Shown one piece after another: positions 46,086-57,249 of a stretch of 64,000 nucleotides of DNA (positions within the stretch are counted from its first letter, which is position 1; the number at the start of each line of letters is the position of its first letter). Source of the DNA: Cristatella mucedo (taxonomy: Eukaryota > Bryozoa > Phylactolaemata > Cristatellidae); contig WPIO01000020.1 in NCBI GenBank assembly GCA_009760855.2, positions 5,651,501 through 5,715,500 of the forward strand. Reading direction: 5' to 3'. A model generated the notes under the pieces. That model ran no database searches, was not told where the DNA came from, and saw only the letters and a list, made by a program, of their open reading frames with translations. A program made the position numbers and the translations under genes.

Positions 46086-46959
46086 GAGTAGCTAGCAGGG
46101 CGGAGTGTTTAGGTGCTGTGCTACTATGGGCAGGCACAACATAGGCAGACCGAGTCAAGTCAGTAGGGAGTTCGCTGGCTGAGTAGAGAAAGTCTTAGTT
46201 AATAGGCGTACTAAGTTTAGTTTTACAGGAGCTTCAATGATCGTTATTTACACAACTTTCGAAAAAACTGTCTCCCCAGGCCACTTCTAGAGGCGACTGT
46301 GTTGTTGTTGCTTGTTCCGTCGCTGGTTAGCCGCGGTGGCTGGCAGACTGTGAGTTGAATACAAGTGATACGGGTACACGACTGTACCCCGTGTACTTGG
46401 GGTGGGCTGGGGTCGAGAGATCCCGATACAACATCAAAGCAATTAATGATGTTCTAACATTTGGCACGGCATTTCGACCTATCAAGGATGGCGGACACTG
46501 CTAGTGCTTCGTTGAGAAGTAAAATCTCCCTGCCGTAGCCAAGCTATTTGTACCTTTCACTTGCTTGCAGTGTCAACAGCTGTTCCTGGTGAGTGATGAG
46601 TGACGAACCAGCATTAGCTCTCCTGTGCCGTTTTTTTTACTAGCACATGATCGAGGAGTCGCATAACCACCGGCTTAGCCGAGGCTGCATCGTGTATGTG
46701 GTCACTGTGAACTGAGATTTTACCGACGGCGCAACTGGCACTTTCATTGACGGCACATATCGCTGACGGCTTGCCAAGCTCAAATGCCGGGAGAGATCTA
46801 GCCGGATCGGCTTGAGCTAGGGAGTTCCCCAGGATCCCGGAATGTTAGTCTCACTTTAGTTTAGCCGATGTAGGAACCACTGTTGATTAACTCTGAGCGC
46901 AGTAAGTGCATACGATCGGCCTCTGAAGCTATTAATTATACGGTCATCACGGTCTTTAT
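46086..46959. other. Right-arm-specific DNA upstream of receptor B
   Basis: No counterpart was found in the left arm, where an LTR element and a degenerate tandem repeat occupy the matching interval. It could hold the receptor B promoter; no core promoter motif is convincing. Confidence 0.4.
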
Positions 46960-47335
46960 GACTTGCGACCCGCAGGTAGCAATTGTTGTGGCCCGAAGGA
47001 GCAGCGGCCGTCAGCTGGGCTTTGTTTACAAACATCACTCCCCTCCTCCTATTGGACAAGAGCCCGCTGGAGGGTCAGGTGGTTCCAAAATCTATGGACT
47101 AGCTCCGTCCTTGACCGACCTTCTTGGAACCTACAGTCATTTCCTGATTCAGCCTGCTCGTGTTCTTACCGACTTGGAATCGCGCTTCATCATTCAAATT
47201 CCCAGGCAGTCTCTGCTCTGCCTTTCTTGCGAGGCTTTCCACAGGCATAGCTGCAGTGTGCAACTGGTGCTCACCCGACCCGGTACCGTACCCACCGGTA
47301 AGCCTGCAGCCCGTACTTTGTATCAGTGGACCAGT
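46960..47335 (+). other. Leader region of receptor B
   Basis: Matches the receptor A leader. The coding frame stays open upstream as far as a TTG at 46,883, but the first in-frame ATG upstream of the signal peptide that is shared with A is at 47,336. Compensating frameshifts against A argue that this part is untranslated. Confidence 0.5.
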
Positions 47336-48643
47336 ATGATCCACTGGCGAGAAGGTGAGCCTGCGGCTGTCAGTTCAAAGTTTTTTACTCTGACAGCCCT
47401 TTTATTGAAGGCTTGTTGCTTTTCGACTGCCGTTAGCCTATTAAGCTCATCGGATTTGTCCAGGTGCTTGAATAACAACATCAACATTAACCTCACAGCG
47501 AATAACTCTTGGCAGTTCGTTCGTGCTGTCGTACCAATTTACCGGCCAGTGACTCGTGCTTGTAAGATAGACATATCGATCTTATCCTCCTACCAAGTTA
47601 CTACTCACACTTTGCCGGCGCCACCCAGGCTGCTTCTGCTAAGGATCGACGGTGTGCAACTTCAGCCGCCAGAGCAAGTCTGTAATGCATCTGCTTCATC
47701 GCTTGTTCTCGTGGTGGAAAACGCCAGGACGGGCTACATATGCCACTTATCCGATGCGGAGTATGTGTGGGCCAGCGAAAAGCTGTCTGTCTACTTGTAT
47801 TTACTGAAGCGCCTTGGTGCTCCAGATACTAATGACTCCTTTACTGTCGCTTTCATAGCACCATCTACTACCAACGTGTGTCAACATAGCTCTAGTAGCA
47901 GTACTTTTGAGGTTAAAGGTGTTCATTATGTATTTGCTCCCGATCCGAAGTATGCCATGATCCTACCGAACAATATCAAATGCTCAGAAGGAAATAACTA
48001 CACAATCAGCGTCGTGGCAGCCTCACCGTCCGACCAGCTCATTCTCACAGTGCTAGCTGCTCCAAGAGCTGAACGCTGTGAACGTCTGTGCTACAAATAT
48101 AAGTGCTTTAGGAATAGGGAAACTTACAGTTTTATAACAAAAGAACAGGTGACTCTTCAATACAGTCTCGGACACTGCCGTCAGGTTGATCAAATTTCTT
48201 CTGGTTTCACTGTGAAAATAGAGATTGGAAACCAGCCCTCGCCCAAGGATACTGGGAATCGCTTGGACGGTGAAGCTGGAAGTGGTTTCGCTCGGGCTGA
48301 CACTAGTTTGATAGCAGGACTATCAGCAGCTGCTGCTGTAGCCTTCATGTCTGCCTTGATTGCAGTTATAGTCGTTATTCGTCGGCATCGTGATGCTGGG
48401 CCGCCCACTCAAGCTCCTACAGCTTCCCCGGTACCAGATCATCCTCTGCTATGTGATGCTTCAAATGCTGATTTCAGTAATGCCGACTCTTCGCGAACGC
48501 AGCCGTCAGAGACGTATAGAAAAGTGCATGTCGTTGCCGAACACTGTGCATCGGGTGATTCAGATGCACAAATACCCATGGTCGAAAATCATCTGTATGG
48601 AATATCTTTCTGCTCTCATTTGGGTACTGCAGAAATTCAATGA
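47336..48643 (+). CDS. Receptor B: tandem CUB-like type I membrane protein, ITAM lost
   Basis: An intact 435-codon frame from the ATG at 47,336. Signal segment, both CUB-like domains (cysteines 44, 76, 116, 136; then 182, 216, 248, 252, 257, 281), YVFAPD and C-E-R-L-C-x4-C fall at the same residue positions as in receptor A, and roughly four residues in five agree by eye up to the membrane helix (about 328-348). The tails diverge after PDHPLL. In B the region matching A's ITAM reads FCSHLGTAEIQ and stops, so the first tyrosine is phenylalanine and the second YxxL is gone. Two other tyrosines remain (YRKV at 393, YGIS at 421), neither in a full ITIM context. N-glycosylation sites include NLT, NNS, NDS and NYT. 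An AATAAA follows 49 bp after the stop. This is probably a functional paralog with different signalling. Confidence 0.8.
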   Translation: MIHWREGEPAAVSSKFFTLTALLLKACCFSTAVSLLSSSDLSRCLNNNININLTANNSWQFVRAVVPIYRPVTRACKIDISILSSYQVTTHTLPAPPRLLLLRIDGVQLQPPEQVCNASASSLVLVVENARTGYICHLSDAEYVWASEKLSVYLYLLKRLGAPDTNDSFTVAFIAPSTTNVCQHSSSSSTFEVKGVHYVFAPDPKYAMILPNNIKCSEGNNYTISVVAASPSDQLILTVLAAPRAERCERLCYKYKCFRNRETYSFITKEQVTLQYSLGHCRQVDQISSGFTVKIEIGNQPSPKDTGNRLDGEAGSGFARADTSLIAGLSAAAAVAFMSALIAVIVVIRRHRDAGPPTQAPTASPVPDHPLLCDASNADFSNADSSRTQPSETYRKVHVVAEHCASGDSDAQIPMVENHLYGISFCSHLGTAEIQ

Positions 48644-48691
48644 ACTTGGTATCCAAAATAACAAGTATTTGCGTTTTTGTTATACTTATAG

Positions 48692-48697
48692 AATAAA
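48692..48697 (+). terminator. Polyadenylation signal of receptor B
   Basis: A canonical AATAAA lies 49 bp after the receptor B stop codon, followed by AT- and T-rich sequence. A second, overlapping AATAAA follows at about 48,703. Confidence 0.6.
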
Positions 48698-48719
48698 AAA
48701 TTAATAAATTGGTTTCTTT

Positions 48720-49435
48720 TTAAGAGAATCTGTTACTACAATATTGTCACAAAATGTCTGCTTCGAAGTGCAGAGACACAGAAACGGTTCAGGAACGAGA
48801 TTTTTGCAGTATTAGAAGAAATTGTATGCTTGCAGTATCTAATGCCGTGGATGTGTTCTGGGTCATTTAGCCGGTTGCGATTTTCAGTAAGTAACGCCTA
48901 GCTTCACCTTCTTTGAGTGAAGACAGAATTTTTCCAACTTCAAGATAAATGACCAGCAGAGCAGAATGCTGTTTGATTGAAAAATTCGCCCGTAAAGCCA
49001 TGTTTTGAATGCTCCATACATTTTTCGTAAGCTTTTATAAAATAACGCACTTTCCTTTGCAATAATTTGAAAGGCTACTTTTAAACCAAAGCTCCATTTA
49101 AGTCGATCCCGAATTACCTATATTCTCTGTAAGTGCTTGTACATAATTACGATCTCGATCAGATATTGTTATAATAACTCTAGTAATACGTTTTTGCATA
49201 TCATAATGAGTGGGCTAGTTCGTTTTCTATTCACTTTATATATTCTTGAAAGGATGTAAATACGTTATCGATACAATTCCCTGTGTTTGAGCAAGTAGGC
49301 AAATACAAGTTTTCTCGTAAAGAGCAATGGTACGACGAACAGGTACTTTTTTTTAGCTTCACTGTAAAGTCTTCAAGTTAGGCGACCTCTCATGCTTTCT
49401 ATGATATTTCTATATGCATTCAATTTATTAAGGAC
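48720..49435. other. AT-rich intergenic DNA
   Basis: Nothing recognised. Confidence 0.4.
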
Positions 49436-49439
49436 ATTG

Positions 49440-49990
49440 TGATTCAGTGGATTAGGGAACCGTTGAAGTGAAAGAGTGGTTGCAAACAGATTTGAGGTAT
49501 ATTACATGCACCACTGCACGATTTCAGTGATACGATTCGGTAGAAAAAAATGATGTCTGGTTCGGAAATACATTTGATATGTAGGCCAGTGCAAGAGAAT
49601 GAAAAGACGTTCAAGTGAGTGACAGTACTTTAAAGTCATACGTGGCTGGATGGGAGCCGATATAGGTTGAGTGAAAGTTAGTTGTAGTTACAACGTTCAC
49701 CACAGACAAGCCTGGCTGAAGAGTTTTGCAGCAGCTGCAAGCCTGTAATTGCACAGCATTTAAGGCTTGCAAGTTGCTTGTTACAAAAGTCTATAAGTGA
49801 TGTAGAAAACCATTGGAATAACATGGCTCTCTTATCCTAAAATTAGAAAGCCCAATTTTTTAAAATAGTATGTAGCTAAAGGTAGTCAGTCTGAATAGAA
49901 TGGCTAATTTGGTTGCCTCTTGAAATATCATTCTGGGCCTGGCATGCAGATTCCGTATATAGGTTGCATGAGGGGATAGGTATGCAATTT
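49440..49990 (-). mobile_element. LINE family 1, degenerate antisense fragment
   Basis: Contains gagtgacagtactttaaag, gttcaccacagacaagcct and gctgaagagttttgcagca, in the order of the antisense copies elsewhere. No frame is intact. Confidence 0.65.
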
Positions 49991-50289
49991 TTACGGCGTC
50001 TCTTGCTAATGTAATAGCGTAGCCAACTCTAGGCTTTCACCAGAACGCCGATAAAACTAAATGTATCTATGCCTTGATCTTTCACAGGTCTTTCAGCCTT
50101 CTATTCGTCAAACTTTTTAAAATCGCTGGCTGCATTTATTGCACACTGTCGCGTTTGGAAAACATCGAGCTTGGTCAAAGTGAATGGTGATAAAATAAAC
50201 TTAATATTTTAGGGCTAAGCTAATGTGATTCAGAAAGGAGAAAACTTTGCTCTAAAAATTGACTTTACTGGTAATCTAACCTGGTATCA

Positions 50290-50830
50290 TTTCACTATTT
50301 GATCAAATCAGCTCTACAGGCCAGTCTGCCTACTTTTATCCACGTAACATAGAACGAATTCAGGTCGACTTAGACAATAATAATGCATTCAAGTTGATCC
50401 ATACATATTTATATATTCCATCTCAACTTCTGTAACACTCTACTACTTTTTCTAGTTCTAGTTCAGCCTGTGCATTAAGGCTCTTACAGCTGGTGCAGAA
50501 CCCTGCTGCTAGGCTTGTCTGTCGTGAGCGTCGCAGGTGTCAAATTACACCACTTCTCACAAAAGCTACGGTCAAGCTGCACATTGAGTTTAAGTTTTTT
50601 CCGCTTAAATTTCGGCCCCTTCATTCTCTAGCTCCAACCTAGCTATCAGAGCAACTCCTCAAAAAGGTTAGGAATCATATCACCCGATCTTCTGACTTCA
50701 GTAGTTTACCTTTGCCGAGAGCCAACGTAAAATCCTTTGTGGACCGTACCACTAGTCCATGTGCTGCTAAAGCCTGGACCCTACTCCCGACTGATGTCAT
50801 GACATTCTCTGTTTTGCACCTGCTACCACT
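50290..50830 (+). mobile_element. LINE family 1, degenerate sense copy
   Basis: Contains gctggtgcagaaccctgc, gcttgtctgtcgtgagcgtc and aaatcctttgtggaccgt. Frames are broken. A second sense copy follows directly. Confidence 0.7.
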
Positions 50831-50834
50831 GTAG

Positions 50835-51625
50835 GGGTCCAAACAAAGGAGCAGATCCTCTACGTCACATTGCTAAAATTCAGGCTTGTTTAGATAAGGA
50901 TACCACATCCAAGTTGGTCCATGCATTCGTGACATCCCGTCTTGACTTCTGTAACTCACTGCTTGCTGGCCTAACGGCATGTGCAATCAGGTGATTACAG
51001 CTGGTGCAAAACTCCGCAGCTAGGCTTGTCTGTCGTGAGCGTCCCAGTTGCCACATTTCACCACTTCTCGTCGACCTTCACTGGCTACCAGTCAAGCAAC
51101 GGATTGACTTCAAGGTTTGGTGGCTCACTTTTAGGTAACTTAATTTTTTGGCTCCAGCCTATCTCTCAGATGTACTCCCCCACCAAGCCAAGCATAGTAC
51201 CACCCGCTTTTCGGAATCCAACAGTCTAGAAATACCTCGTACAAACCTCAAATCCTTTGGAGACCGTGCATTTAGTTCGTATGCTCCCAAAGCCTGGAGC
51301 TCACTCCCGACTTGCGTCAGAACATCCCCTGACGTGACCACATTTAAAAAGAACTTAAAAAACACACCTACTTAGGACATCATTTCGTGGGTCCCTGTGA
51401 TTCATCCTTCATGTGTTTATGCGTGGTGACACTGTGCATGCTGCCACTAACCACATTTGCATGTTGACCCTGTGCATGTCACCCCTAACCATGTTATTCA
51501 TGTTGTTTGTTTATCAAGCATGATATTACTCACCATTCCATTGCATTTTCCTTGCAGCAAATGTAAAGCGCCTAGAGAGAGATTGAGTTCTCTGAGGGCA
51601 CTTTATCAAGTGCATTATTATTATA
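50835..51625 (+). mobile_element. LINE family 1, sense copy with full tail
   Basis: The C-terminal region in two frames (50,981-51,229 and 51,148-51,375), with APAYLSDVLPHQAKHSTTRF and SSLPTCVRT. The 3' end runs through ctaaccatgttattcatg and gcactttatcaagtgc to ATT repeats at about 51,620. A frameshift separates the two frames. Confidence 0.88.
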
Positions 51626-51639
51626 AGAATTAATCAAAG

Positions 51640-52065
51640 CTGCAAGCAAGCAAGGCTTAAATTCTCTGTACTCGGCTAAAAGGCTTTACCTTCACCAATT
51701 TTATCCATCTTAGACTATATTAAAGACGTTGAAACCCCGGTCTATCTTGAAAAGAAAAAAGATTGTAAGTTGCAGGCTTAGAAGTGATCTATTAGCTATA
51801 CATATAGCTTAGTGATATTTTAATAAGCATCTAAAGGTTTACTTAAGTGCAACTACGTATCGGATGAAGTGTCCACCACTGGTGTATCGGTCGGGCAACC
51901 TGAACAGATTCTCGGCATCATGCTAAGATCCAGATTGGGCCGATATTGGTCTGAGGTCAAAATTTAATGTGATCCAGTATATTTTAAAGGCTTCTCAGCT
52001 GCCAATTAACTATCCGCTCCAAGAAAGCTGCTGATAAAAAGCAGGAAAACTGTCTTAGCTACCGT
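51640..52065. other. AT-rich DNA between LINE copies
   Basis: Nothing recognised. Confidence 0.4.
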
Positions 52066-52069
52066 ATAG

Positions 52070-53420
52070 AATGTGCCTTGTAATGAAATGTAATTTATCA
52101 CCGTCTGTAATTCCACAAGCCATAAAAACTAAGTGGGTGTTACGCAGGAGAGTTTTTTTTATAGCGAGCTGACAGCCTAAGCGGCTTTTGGTACGCATTA
52201 GATAGCCAAAAGACTTCATCTCACGCAACAAACAGAAAGTGGGAAGCATAGCAGAGTCAGGGGAGCAGTTGAGGTAGTGAGTAGCATGGAAGTAGCAGCT
52301 CAGGACCGCTGAAAAAGATGAGCCATAGTCGGTAGCAGGAGAGTAGTTGTCATTGCGTAAGAATTGCGGAAGCGAGTTCTACAGTCTAGGACCCGCAGAG
52401 AGCTAAACCAACTGCTCTCCTACTGCCGACTACGGCTCACCCTTTACAGCGGTCCTGAGCTGCTACTTTCGTGCTTCTCACTACCTCAACTGCTCTCCTG
52501 ACTCTGCTATGCTTCCCAATTTCTCTTTATTTCGTGAGACGAAGTCTGTTGGCTACTGAATGCCTACCGAAAGCCGCTTAGGCTGTGAGTTCGCTATACA
52601 AAACTCTCCTGCTTAACATCCACATGGTATTTATGACTTTGTGGAGTTATAGATGGAGATACATTACATTACATTACATAAAGATTCTGTCGCCAACGGT
52701 CTTTAAGAGGAGGAACGGAACAGCTAATGCATTGCCCATACAGGACTTAAGGGCACGAATAAGCTGAAACTGGTGCAGCAGTTCAGCTAGGTACGGAGGA
52801 GCCAAGCCGTGGCGGACCTTGTGGGTCAGTGTAAGAACTTTGCTCTATATCCGTTGCTCAATCGGCAGCCATCCAAGCTCTTTTAGCAAAGGAGACACGG
52901 GGTAAAACCTCTGGGACTTGAAAGCTAGCCCTGAAGCATTTCCATAGCCAGCTGCAGAGGTCTAGCTGCTTTCTTTGGTAGCCCAGCCGAATGGGAATTA
53001 CAATAATCAAGCCGAGACAGAACTAAGGAGCTAGTTACATTGTTTGAAAGCCACTGTGGAAGACAGCTCATAATCTTAGATAAGAATCGGACGTAATGGC
53101 AAGCTGTAGAAGCAGTCTTCAGAATGAAGCTTTTAAAATTTAGGCAGCTGTCAAAAACGCTACCTCAATTTCGAGCACATGGTGATGGCCGCACGACAAC
53201 ATCGCCTATTAGAAGACCAAACCATTTTAATCCAGCAATGTGCTTGGGGTGTTCCATGAGCAGCATTTTGGTTTTAACTTCATTTAGTTTCAAGAAGCTT
53301 TCCGACATACATGATCTCATATCGGCACGGCAAGCATTCAGTTATCATTTACCGCATCAAATCCCGACGGTTTGAATGACAAATACAAATGAGTATTGTC
53401 AGCATAAAAGTGATATCATA
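52070..53420 (-). mobile_element. LINE family 2, antisense copy split by a family 2 insertion
   Basis: Antisense family 2 sequence runs from the decayed tail (about 52,080) through the ggaagcgagttctacagtc segment to about 52,395. It resumes at about 52,681 with agattctgtcgccaacgg and continues to about 53,420. Landmarks match the reverse complement of the copy at 43.06-44.07 kb. Confidence 0.75.
52400..52680 (+). mobile_element. LINE family 2 3' end inserted into another family 2 copy
   Basis: Sense 3' end beginning aactgctctcctactgccg and ending with tttgtggagttatagatgg and three ACATT units. It lies inside the antisense copy, giving a foldback. Confidence 0.75.
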
Positions 53421-53424
53421 TTCC

Positions 53425-54304
53425 ATAAGCCTTAATCGCTTTTGTTGATATGCGTGTCATGATTGACGGCCTGGGTCTCGATAAGCTCAGCAGCGTCCCA
53501 TATGCGATCGCACTGTAGATGTGGTTTGGTTTGCTCAACTTATCTACAGCACACGGTACTGGCGTTATCAGCCTTAATTTGCGTAGATAAACTAATAGGT
53601 ATTTCCAGGATCTTTTGAAAGCATTGTAAGGTTTTCTAAAAAAGGAGGCGATTGGTATGACTTGTCACTCAAAGGAAGACGAGTTCTGAAATGTAGCGAA
53701 TATAAGATATTAGCTATGAGAAATGTTAGATATTTTGACGATGAAGTGTTCTCGATACTTTTCTGGACCCTCGAGCCCCCTATAACTCGCAATTCAAAAA
53801 AGTATCCCTACAAAGTCACACGAGTCATCTCTAAAACACTCTACAATAACTTTTCTAGCTCCTTACTATTGCATTGCCGTATTTTGGTTCAAATGCGTAG
53901 TCTTGAGTTTCTAAAATGATGCCCCTTCAACGTTTTTCAGTAACTGGCCTTTATTTGAAAAAATTGAAACATTTCTGCACTTTATTAATTAAAAAATCCC
54001 GCAAAGTATAAGTCAGTGATGATATTTTATTTGCTCGTGCTTGCTCGGATTGGGCATTCCATGACTTAACATATATAATGTACTTTCTTTTCAACATTGT
54101 TGAAGTGTCTAGAAAGAATATTAGTGCCCTAGTAGCACTACTTAAGTCTTTTTATTACTTTTATCCTGATATATACGTCCCTAGTAATTAAAGCGAGAAG
54201 TTCCGCCCTTCAGTCACTCAGAAGATGGTGCATTTCTGTCATGTGGCATATGTACAGTATTGTGTTTCTACTATGACTCAGCAAAGCGAGTCCACAGGCT
54301 ATAG

Positions 54305-54336
<32 letters not shown>

Positions 54337-54505
54337 AGTGCATAGTATGGTACAATAAGCTGATCTATATCAAGGTGGTTTAAATATGTCACAGGGCTCT
54401 AACCCCTTCCTCGGTATTCCTAGGTGAGCGCAATAACCCTGGACAAAACCAAGAACCTATAATCCAAGTGGTCCTTACTGAGCTTAAATGTAAGCTGGTA
54501 AGACG
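53425..54505. other. AT-rich DNA with a (TA)n run
   Basis: A (TA)n microsatellite lies at 54,305-54,333. No gene is recognised. An 85-codon plus-strand frame (53,662-53,919) lacks motifs. Confidence 0.4.
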
Positions 54506-54509
54506 ATGG

Positions 54510-54770
54510 TAATAATAATAATAATAAACTTGATGAAGCGCCCTCAGAGAACTCAGTCTCTCTCTAGGCGCTTTACACTTGCTCCAAAGGAAACACGATC
54601 GAATGGTGAGTGGTATCATGCTTGATAAACAGCAAGAATAACATGGTTAGGGGTGACATGCACAGAGTCAGTATGAAACAGTGTCAGCACGTATACGCAC
54701 ATAAAGGACGAATCACAGGGACATACTAAATGCTGCCATAAACAGGTGCGTTTTAATTTCTTTTTTAATG
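54510..54770 (-). mobile_element. LINE family 1 tail, antisense
   Basis: ATT-type repeat at 54,512-54,528, then aagcgccctcagagaactc, tctctctaggcgctttac and tggttaggggtgacatgc. The coding part is absent. Confidence 0.85.
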
Positions 54771-54774
54771 AGGA

Positions 54775-56270
54775 TACTTCGTGTTGGACTTAGCGTAAGC
54801 TGGATGATTATCTTACGCAGTCACTTGATGCAGAAGAAAAAAACTCCTGTGCTGTTTGCACCATCAGTAATTAATAAAATAACATTGTCCATGACGCCTT
54901 TAAATATACAAATAAATTTTTTGAGGAATCGGATGAAGAAACTCTCTTTAGATGGTTTCATCTTCCCCTTGCAGCACTTGTCAATTGGTTAACTAAAGTT
55001 TTAGGTGAAACTTTTGCCAAAAACTACTCTGGTGTTTTCTTGCTATTGGCAAATTCTGGTAGCACGAAAACTTTCAAGCAAAATTCCAAAGCATCAGGTC
55101 CACATGAACTGAGGGTTTAGGCTGCAATGCTTTCATTTAGCGAGACTCCTGGGAAGTACGGAACGGCAGTAATATGTCAACTGATTGCTGTGCCTGCCAC
55201 GCCCTGAAGCTCGCAGTTGAACGGTAAAATTCAAACAAATTTGGCCTTTTAAGCCATTCAAAATGATGTCATATGTTTCATACGAATTTAGCGTGCTGCA
55301 CAAAGCCATTAATATACAGACCAGCTGTTTAAATAGATAACGGAGGTTAAAGAATGGCCATACATGCCCGAGATTTACTGAGGCATTCAGGTCAGACAGC
55401 ATGCATATGGAGCATGAAAGACTTAAACGTTGCCAACATATCATGAGCACATAATTAATCTATTTCAAGATGTAGTACTAATTAGATGTAGTCCATGCAA
55501 GAAATTCCTGCAAATAAAGTTGAGTTCGGTGAGCTGCTCACACTAGCTCGTATGTGCTCGCACACAAGTACACAAATCCATGCAAGTTAAGGAACAATTC
55601 GCCACGGATGAATATCCATCGTTAATATCCGTGTCGGTGGTGGTGGATCAAATAAACTGGGCCTCAAATTCATCAAACTAGGCAAATATTTGGGGGTATT
55701 GGAGTCTCATTAGAATACAAAGGGTCACCTTAATCTTATCTTTTACATCTTTCAATTTCTTGTGCAAGAATTGGATGAGCTTCATGGCTATGGGTGAATT
55801 TCTTGTGCAAGCATCGGCTGAGCTTCATGGCTACGGATTTCTGTTAATCCAACTTAGAGTAGTCGTAAGCATGACTTGAATGACATCAGAGCCCATGCAA
55901 ACGCTTTGATTGCACGATATCATCTTTCCTCATCTGCTATGTCTCTGAAGCTTTAAGCATGCTAATCATTAGCTCTAACGGAGGACACACGAAAGAGTGT
56001 TCACGCGCTACGTTCAGAAATATATTAGCTTTTTTGAAGCGTAACTTATATAATTTGGATGCTCACAAACTAAATGGGAAGCTCAGCAGAAAATAGCTAA
56101 ACCATAAGCATAACAGTAGCCGCATCTCCCGACTAACTCATGAAAACAGTGCTTTCTGTTCCAAAATGCAACTTAGTCTACGTCTGAGCTACAAGGAAAA
56201 GAGCTTCAACGATATTGACGATTACCTCCTGCAATAAATGAGCACGTCAATTTTGAATACTGCTGGTAAC
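54775..56270. other. AT-rich DNA, nothing recognised
   Basis: A possible short exon-like stretch follows an acceptor-like catttattgcag on the minus strand near 56,232, encoding EVIVNIVEALFLVAQT before a stop. It is too short to judge. Confidence 0.3.
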
Positions 56271-56274
56271 TTAA

Positions 56275-56447
56275 TTAAATGAGTTCATCTGAATTCTGTA
56301 GAGAAAAAAGAGATTGCAAGTGGTCATTAACTCGTGGCAGCTGGGTGACGACTAGAGAAAGAGCAATCATACATGCCCGGTAGCTAGTGCAAGACTCTAT
56401 CTTAGTCCTCATGTCCTCTGCAGAAGATTCGGTAGTTTTGCTGGAGA
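56275..56447 (-). CDS. Candidate exon 2 of an unidentified minus-strand gene
   Basis: The minus strand is open from an acceptor-like ggctgcag to a TAA at 56,275. It encodes a stretch with SSKTTESSAEDMRTKIESC and then IALSLVVTQLPRVNDH. The exon starts with two bases of a codon, which fits the donor phase of the candidate exon at 57,708-57,940. Near its end lies a second acceptor-like tttctctacag, so the true end may differ. It could instead start at the ATG at 56,457 or 56,463. No homology is recognised. Confidence 0.3.
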
Positions 56448-56674
56448 CTGCAGCCATAGTCATAATGAAGTTGCGAATAAAATTAAAAGCTTATCTGTGG
56501 ACCTATACCAGGTTAGAATTTAAGCTATTCCAAACTGACTTCTCATTCGATGAGCTCTAGGCCGTATCTAAAAACTCAGTTATACTTGCGGCCTTACTTT
56601 AAAATGTCCTTCACATAACGCTGAAATTTCTTTTTTACCTCTAAAATAGTCACCAATACCTGTAATACTGGCGA

Positions 56675-56855
56675 TAAGTCTTGCGAGTTGTGATGGCGAA
56701 CTAGGTAAGGTGGTTGTTTACACGACCTACGTCCGAGGATGTGGGTTGAAATCCTGCAGTGGGCGATCCTTGAATGCCACTGCAAGCGGTGGTGATAGCA
56801 TTAAAAAGCTCGTCCTTTGCTAAACAAAGAGGCTATTAAATCAGCTAGTATATTA
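56675..56855 (+). mobile_element. tRNA-derived SINE (family A), sense
   Basis: Contains cgaactaggtaaggtgg, a degraded B box gggttgaaatcctgcag, gcaagcggtggtgatag and aaagaggctattaaatcagc. It is the same family as the copies at 28.2 and 61.9 kb. Confidence 0.75.
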
Positions 56856-56998
56856 TTTATATATGATTATAAAAATTCCAAATATTAAAGTTAAAAATAC
56901 CCAACCGGTAAAAGTTTGAAGACCCTGGCGAAAAACAGTAAACAACAGCCTTCAGACTCGTGTTGCCACTCGCATTACAATAAAACTACGGCGATAGA

Positions 56999-57110
56999 AC
57001 CATATATAATAATAATAATAATGCATTTGATATAGCAACCTTAGAGAACTCAATCTCTTTCTAGGCACTTTATATTTGATGCAAAGGAAGCATATCTTAC
57101 CCTTCAATTC
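56999..57110 (-). mobile_element. LINE family 1 minimal tail, antisense
   Basis: ATT-type repeat then gagaactcaatctctttc, taggcactttatatttg and a few more bases. Confidence 0.75.
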
Positions 57111-57249
57111 TGTAGAGATGCAATTAAAAGAAAATAGTGTGCTTGATCTTAGTCTACGTGATTGGCATGTGCAATTAGTGGGCTGAGCCCCTGGTGAGTT
57201 TTTCTGCCAGCCGCGTCTACTCCATTGACGCGGGGCCAGCTAATTTGAG

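Noticed and set aside
46883-47335. Extending receptor B upstream to a 586-codon product
   Set aside because: The extension starts at TTG, and the matching leader in receptor A carries a frameshift and compensating indels, so it behaves like untranslated sequence.
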